41,534 bases of DNA from Nitzschia sp. DOCU1. Taxonomy: Eukaryota > Bacillariophyta > Bacillariophyceae > Bacillariales > Bacillariaceae. Below, one piece after another: positions 17,454 to 25,714 of the stretch. The first letter of the stretch is position 1. Every line of letters begins with the position of its first letter. The notes under the pieces were generated by a model. It had not been told where the DNA came from, ran no database searches, and saw only the letters and a list, made by a program, of their open reading frames with translations. Both the position numbers and the translations under genes were made by a program. Location: positions 1 through 41,534 of the forward strand of contig OX596002.1 in NCBI GenBank assembly GCA_951394045.1, in the 5' to 3' direction.

Positions 17454-18230
17454 TTAAAATAGTTTTGACACAACAAAATAATGGTACTGAATAGATGGTA
17501 CTACTAAAATAGCAATAGGCATAAATCCATGATTTACACCACAAATTTCACTACATTGACCAAAAAACAGACCAATTCTTTTTAGGAACATATTTACTTG
17601 ATTTAATCGACCAGGACATGCGTCAACTTTAACACCAAATGATGGAATAGTCCAACTGTGTAAAACGTCAACAGAAGTTACTAATAATCTTAAGTGAGTG
17701 TTAGAAGGTAATAAAACACGTTTGTTTGTTTCAAGTAATCTAAAAAATCCTAAATAATTTTTTTGAGTAATACTTTCTTCTGCCAATAAATAACAAGTAT
17801 ATTTTAAAGTTTTATCAGAATCCATACATGTAGCCATTGTATCAAAATCTGAAATTTCATAACTCCAAAACCACTGGTGACCAATAACTTTAACTGAAAT
17901 CTCAGGTGTTGAAATTTCATCCATAGAATAAAGTAAAGTAAACGATGGTGAAGCTAAATTTAATAATGTTAAAGCAGGTAATGAAGTCCAAACAATCTCT
18001 AAAGCGTTAGAATGAAAAAAACTTTGACTCTTTGGGGTATTAAATTCGTCAAAATTAGAAATTGTTGCAAATAATAACCATCCTACTAACATTACAATAA
18101 CTATAATAACAAATAATAAATGTTTATTAAATTCTAATAATCCTTCCATAGTAGTTGTTGATGGATCTTGTAAACGAAGTTGTGCGAACTCAGGAGCATC
18201 GCAAAAAAAAAAAATTTTTTCTGTACTCAT
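17454..18230 (-). CDS. cox2: cytochrome c oxidase subunit 2
   Basis: Subunit 2 of complex IV, receiving electrons from cytochrome c, 258 residues, two N-terminal helices and the cupredoxin domain. The CuA ligands are present: His191 (HSW), Cys226, Glu228, Cys230, His234 and Met237 in GQCSEICGVNHGFMP. The aromatic GHQWFWSYE stretch is at about residues 117-125. No large insertion of the brown-algal type is present. Confidence 0.98.
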   Translation of the reverse strand: MSTEKIFFFCDAPEFAQLRLQDPSTTTMEGLLEFNKHLLFVIIVIVMLVGWLLFATISNFDEFNTPKSQSFFHSNALEIVWTSLPALTLLNLASPSFTLLYSMDEISTPEISVKVIGHQWFWSYEISDFDTMATCMDSDKTLKYTCYLLAEESITQKNYLGFFRLLETNKRVLLPSNTHLRLLVTSVDVLHSWTIPSFGVKVDACPGRLNQVNMFLKRIGLFFGQCSEICGVNHGFMPIAILVVPSIQYHYFVVSKLF

Positions 18231-18252
18231 TTATATATTTAAGAATTTTGAA

Positions 18253-20259
18253 TTACTTTGATTTAGTTAAAAAAAAGGCTGTAATAATTATTAGAACTAG
18301 TCCTCGATAATCTAATGTATAACCAAATACAATCCAAAGTTCTCTTAAGCATAACAGTAATGCTAAAGTAGTTAATATTACAAGAGTATAATGGTATAAA
18401 GAACCTGTTTGTGCTTTATGTAACTGATGAGCTATTTTTAAAGCTACTGAAGACAAACCTGTAGGTCCTATTATTTCGAATGTACCCCGATCAATATTTT
18501 TATAACTCATAGAATATCCAAATTTAAAAAAAAATTGGCCAAAACATTCATTATAAATTTTGTCAAAAAACCATTTTTTATTCAAAAAAGTATAAATCTT
18601 TCTTCCTAAATTAGAAGTTTTAAGAGAAAATAGAATAGAACTTTGAAAATTATATAAAAGAAACGATAAACTAGCACCTAATAAACTTAACGTAACTGGC
18701 AAAATCTTATAGAAAAACTCTACAAATTCTGCATCAAAAACATGAAGAGTTTTAGGATTATTATAAATTGCGTTACCAAAAAAATCACTTCCTACACCAA
18801 CAATCATATCTTTAGTATAAAAACCTACAAAAATACTTGGAATTGCTAAAAAACATAATGCTATAAACATATAACTAAAAGTTTCTTTTGCAAAACCAAT
18901 TACAGGTCTGTATCCATTTGGCTTAACTAAAAAAGTTAAACAAGCTAATCGTGTTGAATAAAAAGCCGTTAAAAACGCTCCGAAAGTTCCTAAAAAATAG
19001 CTAAAATGACTAAATGAAGTAAACTTTCCATACGATAATTCTAAAATCATATCTTTTGAATAAAATCCAGCTAAGAATGGAAAACCAATTAATGCTAAAG
19101 ATCCAATTGTCATTGCTGAATAAGTAAATGGTACTAAGTTTTTTAAACCCCCCATTTTTCTCATATCTTGTTCATCATTTACTGCATGAATCACTGCACC
19201 TGCACCTAAGAATAGTAGGGCTTTAAAAAAGGCATGGTTCGCTAAATGAAAAACTCCTACAGAATAATCAGAAAGACCACAAGAAAACACCATATAACCT
19301 AACTGACTACAAGTAGAATAAGCAATTACTCGTTTTAAATCATTTTGTAATAATCCTACACTTGAAGCAAAAAAGGCAGTGCAGGCACCTAAAATTGTAA
19401 TAAATTCTAGAATATTAGGAGCATGTTCATAAATGAACGAGGTTCGAACAATTAAAAATACTCCAGCTGTTACCATAGTTGCTGCGTGAATAAGTGCAGA
19501 AACTGGTGTAGGACCTTCCATAGCGTCAGGTAACCATGTATGAAGACCTAACTGAGCTGATTTACCAACCGCACCTAAAAATAAAAAAATACAAACTAAA
19601 GACAGGATATTAAAATCCATATTTAAAAAATTAATAGTTTCTGATTTAAAAAATGGAGCTAAAGCTGCTACTGTGGCATAATCAACAGCTTTAAAATTCA
19701 CAAATAAGATTAATATACCAATAATTAAACTAAAATCACCAATACGATTAATAATCATAGCTTTAATAGCAGCTTTATTAGCTTGAACTCTTGTAAACCA
19801 AAAATTTATTAGTAAATAAGAACATAAACCAACGCCTTCCCAACCAAGAAACATTTGAATAAAATTATCAGCTGTTACTAAAATTAGCATAAAAAAAGTA
19901 AACAGTGATAGGTAAGACATAAATCTTGGTAAATGAGGATCGTGTGACATATACTCTATTGAGTATAAATGTACTAAAGATGAAACAAAAGTAACTACAA
20001 TACACATGACTACGGTTAAACTATCGAATAAGAATCCCCAATTAATTAATAAAACTTCAGAACTAACCCAGGTCGATAGTCTAATATAAACAGGGCTTGC
20101 CATTAACCCGACTTCATAAAATGCAAAAAGAGATAAAAAAAATGAAATTACTAGACAGCTTGTTGTAACTATAGCTGCACCTTTTGGTCCTATTGATCTA
20201 CCGAATAATCCAGTTATACAAAAACCCGTAAGTGGTAAAAAAATCAGTGGAATATACAT
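18253..20259 (-). CDS. nad5: NADH dehydrogenase subunit 5
   Basis: Antiporter-like pumping subunit of complex I (NuoL homologue), 668 residues, usual for protists. Features: LGWEGVGLCSYLLINFW (about residues 138-154), the LHTWLPDAMEGPTPVSALIHAATMV region (about 239-263, seen as LHTWLPDAMEGPTP then VSALIHAATMV) and the long C-terminal lateral helix region. The stop is 22 bases before cox2. Confidence 0.98.
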   Translation of the reverse strand: MYIPLIFLPLTGFCITGLFGRSIGPKGAAIVTTSCLVISFFLSLFAFYEVGLMASPVYIRLSTWVSSEVLLINWGFLFDSLTVVMCIVVTFVSSLVHLYSIEYMSHDPHLPRFMSYLSLFTFFMLILVTADNFIQMFLGWEGVGLCSYLLINFWFTRVQANKAAIKAMIINRIGDFSLIIGILILFVNFKAVDYATVAALAPFFKSETINFLNMDFNILSLVCIFLFLGAVGKSAQLGLHTWLPDAMEGPTPVSALIHAATMVTAGVFLIVRTSFIYEHAPNILEFITILGACTAFFASSVGLLQNDLKRVIAYSTCSQLGYMVFSCGLSDYSVGVFHLANHAFFKALLFLGAGAVIHAVNDEQDMRKMGGLKNLVPFTYSAMTIGSLALIGFPFLAGFYSKDMILELSYGKFTSFSHFSYFLGTFGAFLTAFYSTRLACLTFLVKPNGYRPVIGFAKETFSYMFIALCFLAIPSIFVGFYTKDMIVGVGSDFFGNAIYNNPKTLHVFDAEFVEFFYKILPVTLSLLGASLSFLLYNFQSSILFSLKTSNLGRKIYTFLNKKWFFDKIYNECFGQFFFKFGYSMSYKNIDRGTFEIIGPTGLSSVALKIAHQLHKAQTGSLYHYTLVILTTLALLLCLRELWIVFGYTLDYRGLVLIIITAFFLTKSK

Positions 20260-20266
20260 TTAAGAA

Positions 20267-20286
20267 AAAAGGTTAATTAGCCTTTT
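20267..20286. repeat. short inverted repeat upstream of nad5
   Basis: aaaaggtt/agcctttt-type stem of about eight pairs including one G-T, small loop, in the 54-base gap between tRNA-Arg(TCT) and nad5. Possibly a 5' leader structure; may be chance. Confidence 0.25.
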
Positions 20287-20313
20287 ATTATTACACGGTT
20301 TTTAGAAAAAACT

Positions 20314-20387
20314 CACATCTTAAGGGATTTGAACCCCTGACCGTCAGCTTAGAAGGCTGTTGCTCTATCCAACTGAGCTAAAGATGC
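20314..20387 (-). tRNA. trnR: tRNA-Arg (TCT)
   Basis: Read on - strand: acceptor gcatctt/aagatgt, anticodon stem cagc/gctg with loop CTTCTAA giving TCT, T-loop TTCAAAT. Confidence 0.94.
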
Positions 20388-20407
20388 AGTAAAATTTTTT
20401 AGAACTA

Positions 20408-20899
20408 TTACTTATAAGTATGCGTTTTACGTAAAAATAACTCGTTTAAAGAGATTTCTCCATAACAATCAAATAGTTGAATATATTTTTTTTGAAGAGA
20501 TAACTTTTTAAAAGCTCGAGAGTTAGAATATTCTAAAACGATATTATCCGGATTTATTAATCGTAAAAGGCTTCTACTTTTTTTATTTGAATCAAGTAAC
20601 CCTTTAACTTCTAATTTTAAACCAGGGAAACTTAAATTTTTAATTTTTTTTATTGTTAAGAAAAACGTTAAAGGTTTAAACGAATCAATCAAAAACTCTT
20701 TACTATAATATCTAAACTCAAATTGTTCTTGTGCTGTTTTGTTTACATGAGGAGATTTTAAAATAGTAATAAATTTTCGCTTTTTTTGCTTTGAAAAATG
20801 CTTCAAAACAGTTGAAGAGATTTCTAACTTTTGTAAAAATCTAAGAAATTTTTCTAAAGTTTGATTATCTTTAGAAGATACTTTAAAATGAAGAAACAT
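20408..20899 (-). CDS. rps10: ribosomal protein S10
   Basis: Small-subunit protein S10, 163 residues. The S10 domain spans about residues 1-75: the segment KKRKFITILKSPHVNKTAQEQF (about 38-59; core KSPHVNKTAQEQFEFR) is diagnostic. The remaining 90 residues are a lysine-rich C-terminal extension without recognisable homology (bacterial S10 is about 103 residues). Located between tRNA-Ser and tRNA-Arg on the - strand. Confidence 0.92.
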   Translation of the reverse strand: MFLHFKVSSKDNQTLEKFLRFLQKLEISSTVLKHFSKQKKRKFITILKSPHVNKTAQEQFEFRYYSKEFLIDSFKPLTFFLTIKKIKNLSFPGLKLEVKGLLDSNKKSRSLLRLINPDNIVLEYSNSRAFKKLSLQKKYIQLFDCYGEISLNELFLRKTHTYK

Positions 20900-20917
20900 T
20901 ATTATTTTTTATAAAAA

Positions 20918-21005
20918 CAGAAGAAGTGGGATTTGAACCCACGATATAGAAAATCTATATAAAGATTTAGCAGATCTTCGCTTTAAACCACTCAGCCATT
21001 CCTCT
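20918..21005 (-). tRNA. trnS: tRNA-Ser (GCT)
   Basis: Class II tRNA of 88 bases on - strand; acceptor agaggaa/ttcttct, anticodon stem aagat/atctt with loop CTGCTAA giving GCT, long variable arm, T-loop TTCAAAT. Confidence 0.93.
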
Positions 21006-21031
21006 TATTAAATTTACATGTAAAATGTAGA

Positions 21032-23026
21032 TTAAGCTAATAAAGTAGCTTTATAAAACAATAAATACACAGGCATTGGATCAATACATAAAACAATTAA
21101 TAATATAGCTAATATAGAAATTAACAATGACTTTTGAGTAGTAATAGGCATATACAATTTACCAACTAGAGTATTTTCAAAATATAAAATTTTTATTAAT
21201 CGAATATAATAAAAAGTAGAAATTACACTAAAAAGAATACTTAGGACAGCCACTAAATAAGCCGAAGACTTTACTACAACCAAAAAAATTCCAATTTTTG
21301 CTAAGAATCCTACAATTGGAGGAATCCCTGCAATAGAAAATAAAGTTATTGCTAAAATTAATGCTAACATAGGATTTGATTCATTTAATAAAACTAAATC
21401 ACCTAATTCTTTATTTGATTTATTGAAATAAAAATTTCTTTTTTGGCGTAAAAATAAATAAACGGACCAAAATGCTAACCCTGACACCATATAAATTATC
21501 AAATAATAAAACATCATTTGCATTCCTTCTAAATTACCTGTACTAAAAGATAATAGTAAATAACCTGTATGGCTAATCGAACTATAAGCTAAAAGTGTTT
21601 TTAACTTTCGTTGTTCTAACCCTCCTAGTGAACCAACAAAAACACTTAAAACAGCTAATAAAAAAAAATACATTTGAAAATTGTCAACAAAAATTTGATA
21701 AAAGCTTACATAACAAAGTCTCATTAATAGAATAAATAAAGCCATTTTAGGAACTACTGCAAAAAAAAATGTTGTTGAGTTAGGAGAACCCTCATAAACA
21801 TCTAATGACCAAAAATGGAAAGGAGCAATAGATAACTTAATAAACAAGCTCACACAAATTAGAATAAAACCAATAGAAACTAAGCCAGTATTTAACATTG
21901 ATAAACCACTAATTGTACCCAAAGCTTCTACAGTCAGATACGAAGTAAAAATGTGCTTTAATAACACTAAATTTTCGTTTAATTCAGTTGTATTAAAAGC
22001 TAATAAATTAGACAAGGTGTTGCTCAAAAATTGAGATTCTGTAATTAAAGAATCCACACTAAATTGAGTTAAAAACCACGAATCTTTAACTGAAGTTGAA
22101 ATGCTAAACCAACTACTTATTTCAGTTAACGAAGTAGATACTCCCATAGTCGAAGCAGAAATTGATGAAATGTTATCAAACTTATTTACAGTACACCAGT
22201 CAACTAAGTTATTTTCACTACTCATCATAATATTTTGTACTACAAATGGCTCAGAACCTGTAAACGATATTCCAATAAGTCCAAAAAGAGATTTGTCATA
22301 GGCTAAATCATAACTTCCAAGAGCAAACTCATTAATAGAACAATTAGTAACGACTGCAGAAACTGTTTGAAAATCAGAAGCAAACAATAATGAAAAGAAC
22401 ATTTGAAGATCATCAAAGCTTAAGCTTCCCATACAACCATAGATAATTGAAGAACCAAATAAAAATAGAGCTGATGATAAAGCTCCAATGATAAAATATT
22501 TTAAACCACTCTCAATTGAATAACTAGACTTTCTTTTAAACGCAGACATAATATAAAAAGCAATACTATGTAACTCGATTGCAAGATAAGCAGTAATTAA
22601 ATCATTAGCAGAGCATAACAATAATAAACCTAAAATCGAAATAGTAATCAAAACAACATATTCAAAATTGTTTTGAATAGGCTCATCTCGAAATGACACA
22701 TTAACTATTATTAAAAACAGAATCGAAGTTAAACAAATAACAAACTTCGAAGCAAAACTAAAATAATCATTAATAATGAAGTTATTACTAGTAAACGAAT
22801 TCATAACTAATAAATCTTCATTTAAAATAAGAAGAGCTGATAAAATAATTAATAAAGTGCCAATATAATAAACTTGTGCATTTAAAATAACAAATCCAGC
22901 CTTACGTTGATAAGCTGTACTAATTGCATAGAAAGTAAGTTGAAGAATAGAACAGCTTAAAAAAAGTTCTGCGGAAAGAGACATTTCTTTTAAGTGATAT
23001 ATTTGAAATAATTCTAATGACATCAT
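21032..23026 (-). CDS. nad2: NADH dehydrogenase subunit 2 with a large internal insertion
   Basis: Antiporter-like pumping subunit of complex I (NuoN homologue), 664 residues against roughly 480-500 in most protists. N-terminal helices and the AYLAIELHSIAFYIM motif (about residues 146-160, conserved Glu) are normal, as is KYFIIGALSSALFLFG. The family then resumes at about residue 379 with GLVSIGFILICVSLFIKL and APFHFWSLDVYEGSPN. Between about 217 and 378 lies a Ser/Asn-rich stretch absent from ordinary Nad2. There is no stop codon and no intron-like core in it, so it is probably translated. Confidence 0.95.
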   Translation of the reverse strand: MMSLELFQIYHLKEMSLSAELFLSCSILQLTFYAISTAYQRKAGFVILNAQVYYIGTLLIILSALLILNEDLLVMNSFTSNNFIINDYFSFASKFVICLTSILFLIIVNVSFRDEPIQNNFEYVVLITISILGLLLLCSANDLITAYLAIELHSIAFYIMSAFKRKSSYSIESGLKYFIIGALSSALFLFGSSIIYGCMGSLSFDDLQMFFSLLFASDFQTVSAVVTNCSINEFALGSYDLAYDKSLFGLIGISFTGSEPFVVQNIMMSSENNLVDWCTVNKFDNISSISASTMGVSTSLTEISSWFSISTSVKDSWFLTQFSVDSLITESQFLSNTLSNLLAFNTTELNENLVLLKHIFTSYLTVEALGTISGLSMLNTGLVSIGFILICVSLFIKLSIAPFHFWSLDVYEGSPNSTTFFFAVVPKMALFILLMRLCYVSFYQIFVDNFQMYFFLLAVLSVFVGSLGGLEQRKLKTLLAYSSISHTGYLLLSFSTGNLEGMQMMFYYLIIYMVSGLAFWSVYLFLRQKRNFYFNKSNKELGDLVLLNESNPMLALILAITLFSIAGIPPIVGFLAKIGIFLVVVKSSAYLVAVLSILFSVISTFYYIRLIKILYFENTLVGKLYMPITTQKSLLISILAILLIVLCIDPMPVYLLFYKATLLA

Positions 23027-23029
23027 ATT

Positions 23030-23088
23030 TGTTAAGAACAGGATTCGAACCTGTTTAGAGTACCAAAAAGAATAATCTTTAACTTAAC
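23030..23088 (-). other. tRNA-like element lacking a D-arm and usable anticodon
   Basis: Read on - strand: acceptor-like gttaagt/tcttaac (six of seven pairs) and a perfect T-arm (acagg, loop TTCGAAT, cctgt), but only 27 bases between them, too few for D and anticodon arms. The middle can form an imperfect stem agatta/tactct with a 10-base loop. Located between cob and nad2, where it could act as a processing signal in place of a lost tRNA. Confidence 0.6.
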
Positions 23089-23114
23089 ATTTTTTTAATT
23101 ATGAAAAATTAATA

Positions 23115-24368
23115 TTAATTAACTTTATAACTTACTAGTTTTGTTTCAATCACTCCAATAAGTGGAACTAAGAATAAGAAAAACGAAAAATAGTAAATTG
23201 ATGCAATTTGACCTAAAGAAATAAATGGATCTGTAATAGGCGCTTGACCTACCCACAATAATGTAAGGAAATCAGCTATTAATAACCAATAGAAAACTTT
23301 AAATAAAGGTCGATAAGTAGTATTTCTAATATATCCTGTGTAAGTATATGGAATTAAAAGCATAACTAAGATAGCACCAATCATTGCTACAATACCAGCA
23401 GCTTTATGTGGAATCGATCTTAAAATAGCATAAAATGGTAAGAAATACCACTCTGGAACTAGATGCTTAGGAGTTTCCATAGGATCCGCGGGAATACAAT
23501 TATCTGGATGGTTTAAAAGATTTGGAAAAAAGAATACAAACACGCCAAAGAATAAAACGAAGCAAGTGAAAGCAAATAAATCTTTTGCAAAATAATAAGG
23601 ATAAAAAGGCACATCATCTACTCCAGTATCACTACCAATTGGACTATTTGAACCATCTTTATGTAATAGTGCTAAATGAACTAAAGTTAATCCAGCAATA
23701 ATAAAAGGTAATAAGAAATGCACACTATAGAATCGTCTTAATGTAGGCGCATTAACTGTAAAACCTCCCCATAACCACTCAACAATTGTTTGACCTCCAA
23801 ATGGAATAGCAGTTACCATGTTTGTAATTACCGTTGCTCCCCAAAAGCTCATCTGCCCCCATGGTAAAACATACCCGGTGAAAGCAGTTCCCATAATTAA
23901 TAAGAATAGAACTACTCCAGAACACCATAGTAGTTGTCGAGGCTTCATATAAGAACCATAATAAAGACCTCTAAAAATATGTGAGTATACAATAATAAAA
24001 AACATCGAAGCTCCATTTGCATGAACATATCGAATGAACCAACCGTTTGGCACATCTCGCATAATATACTCTACACTTGCAAATGCTAAATCAATATTAG
24101 CTGTATAATGAGTTGATAAAAGAATTCCAGAAATAATCTGAATTACTAAACACATCCCCGCTAAAGACCCGAAACTCCATGCATAAGTTAATCCAATAGG
24201 AGTAGGGTAATGAATTAAATGTGAATCAACAAAACCTAAAAGATAATTTTTGTTCCATCGAAACTTATTTAAAGACACATTTCGAGCCCGTGTTCGTGTT
24301 GCCAATGCTGTTTGTTTTACAATTTCATTCATACCTAAATCGTTTTTTTTTAAAAGGTTAGTAACCAT
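23115..24368 (-). CDS. cob: apocytochrome b
   Basis: Cytochrome b of complex III, 417 residues, eight helices. Haem ligands appear as two pairs 14 apart: His116/His130 and His217/His231. The Qo-site PEWY motif is in PEWYFLPFYAILRS. The first 40 or so residues form an N-terminal extension beyond the usual start; an internal ATG at residue 13 is an alternative start. The stop is about 26 bases before a tRNA-like element. Confidence 0.97.
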   Translation of the reverse strand: MVTNLLKKNDLGMNEIVKQTALATRTRARNVSLNKFRWNKNYLLGFVDSHLIHYPTPIGLTYAWSFGSLAGMCLVIQIISGILLSTHYTANIDLAFASVEYIMRDVPNGWFIRYVHANGASMFFIIVYSHIFRGLYYGSYMKPRQLLWCSGVVLFLLIMGTAFTGYVLPWGQMSFWGATVITNMVTAIPFGGQTIVEWLWGGFTVNAPTLRRFYSVHFLLPFIIAGLTLVHLALLHKDGSNSPIGSDTGVDDVPFYPYYFAKDLFAFTCFVLFFGVFVFFFPNLLNHPDNCIPADPMETPKHLVPEWYFLPFYAILRSIPHKAAGIVAMIGAILVMLLIPYTYTGYIRNTTYRPLFKVFYWLLIADFLTLLWVGQAPITDPFISLGQIASIYYFSFFLFLVPLIGVIETKLVSYKVN

Positions 24369-24385
24369 TTATGTTTTTATGATGT

Positions 24386-25246
24386 TTACATTAACGAACT
24401 AGCTGGTACATTATAAGGCTCTAAGTTACCCCACCAGTAAATATTAATAAACAAAAATAACCACACAACGTCAACAAAATGCCAATACCAAATAGCTGAC
24501 TCAAATCCAAAATGATGTGTATTTGTTGCATGATTTAATACAATTCTAACAAATGATACAGCTAATGCGATAGTTCCAACAAAAACGTGAAAACCATGAA
24601 AACCTGTAGCCATATAAAAACAAGATCCATAAATTCCATCACTAATATTGAAAGGAGCAGATACGTATTCTAATCCTTGAAAATAAGTAAATAAAGCAGC
24701 TAAAAATAATGTGTAAATCAACGCAATAATAGTATGTCTTTTAGCATTTAAAATAACTGCATGATGAGCCCATGTTACAGTAGCTCCTGAACTTAGCAAA
24801 ATAAAAGTGTTTGTTAACGGAATTGTATAAGTATTCATAGTAAGAATAGCATGAGGAGGCCATGCTGATCCAATGTTATAAACAGGAGCTAAACTTGAAT
24901 GAAAGAAAGCCCAAAAGAAAGCAAAAAAAAACATAATCTCAGAAACGATGAATAAGATCATACCTAATCTTAAACCTCGCTGCACTACGAAAGTGTGATG
25001 CTCTTCATAAGTAGCTTCTCTAACTACATCTCGCCACCAAACAAACATAACGAAAAGTATTACAATAAAACCATTTACAAATAAGCCCCAACCGCCAATC
25101 ATTTTATGCATGTAAAGAACCAATCCTGTAGTAAGCATAAAAGCACCTAAAGATGCTAAAAGAGGCCAAGGACTAGGATCTACTAAATGAAACTGATGAG
25201 TTGTATTTAAATATTTAAAATCAAATTTATTCTTTAAAGTGCTCAT
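24386..25246 (-). CDS. cox3: cytochrome c oxidase subunit 3
   Basis: Subunit 3 of complex IV, 286 residues, seven helices. Features: HQFHLVDPSPWPLLAS (about residues 17-32), FWAFFHSSLAPVYNIGS.WPP (about 110-130), and C-terminal GFESAIWYWHFVDVVWLFLF (about 248-267). Between nad3 and cob on the - strand. Confidence 0.98.
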   Translation of the reverse strand: MSTLKNKFDFKYLNTTHQFHLVDPSPWPLLASLGAFMLTTGLVLYMHKMIGGWGLFVNGFIVILFVMFVWWRDVVREATYEEHHTFVVQRGLRLGMILFIVSEIMFFFAFFWAFFHSSLAPVYNIGSAWPPHAILTMNTYTIPLTNTFILLSSGATVTWAHHAVILNAKRHTIIALIYTLFLAALFTYFQGLEYVSAPFNISDGIYGSCFYMATGFHGFHVFVGTIALAVSFVRIVLNHATNTHHFGFESAIWYWHFVDVVWLFLFINIYWWGNLEPYNVPASSLM

Positions 25247-25258
25247 AGCATTTATTAT

Positions 25259-25696
25259 TTAATTCCACTCAATGGCACCTACACACCAAGCATAAATAAA
25301 ACCGATACCTAATTCAACTAAAAACTCGACCATTGACCAAAATCCTAAAAGATTCAACTGAGAGATCGACACACACCATGGTGCTAAAAAAATAATTTCT
25401 ATATCGAATAAAATAAACAAAATTGCAATAATATAAAACCGTACATTAAACTTACTTCGAGTGTCACCGTAAGCTTCAAATCCACACTCATACGTTGAAA
25501 GTTTTTCAGTTTCCGGACTTTGTGTAACTAAAAAATAAGATAAAACTACAATTATAAGAGATAAAACTATAGCAAAACAAAGATAAACAAAAATTCCTAA
25601 ATATTCTTCTCTTATAGCAGAACTATTTAACAAATTGAATTGTTCTAAATATTTATTAGAATTTAAAAAATTTTTTATAAAAAAATTGATATCCAT
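25259..25696 (-). CDS. nad3: NADH dehydrogenase subunit 3
   Basis: Small complex I subunit (NuoA homologue) with the flexible loop used in the active/deactive switch, 145 residues, three helices. The loop motif STYECGFEAYGDTRSKFNVRF (in part YECGFEA with the conserved Cys) is at about residues 67-87, then FLVELGIGFIYAWCVGAIEW at the end. About 25 N-terminal residues exceed the usual length. Confidence 0.97.
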   Translation of the reverse strand: MDINFFIKNFLNSNKYLEQFNLLNSSAIREEYLGIFVYLCFAIVLSLIIVVLSYFLVTQSPETEKLSTYECGFEAYGDTRSKFNVRFYIIAILFILFDIEIIFLAPWCVSISQLNLLGFWSMVEFLVELGIGFIYAWCVGAIEWN

Positions 25697-25714
25697 AAAT
25701 TTTTGGGAAATATA

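Noticed and set aside
21700..22400. Intron within nad2 to explain the extra length.
   Set aside because: The segment is an open frame without group I core strings (GCAGGAAA, AGACTA.A, ATAGTCC) seen in the other introns, so an in-frame insertion is more likely.
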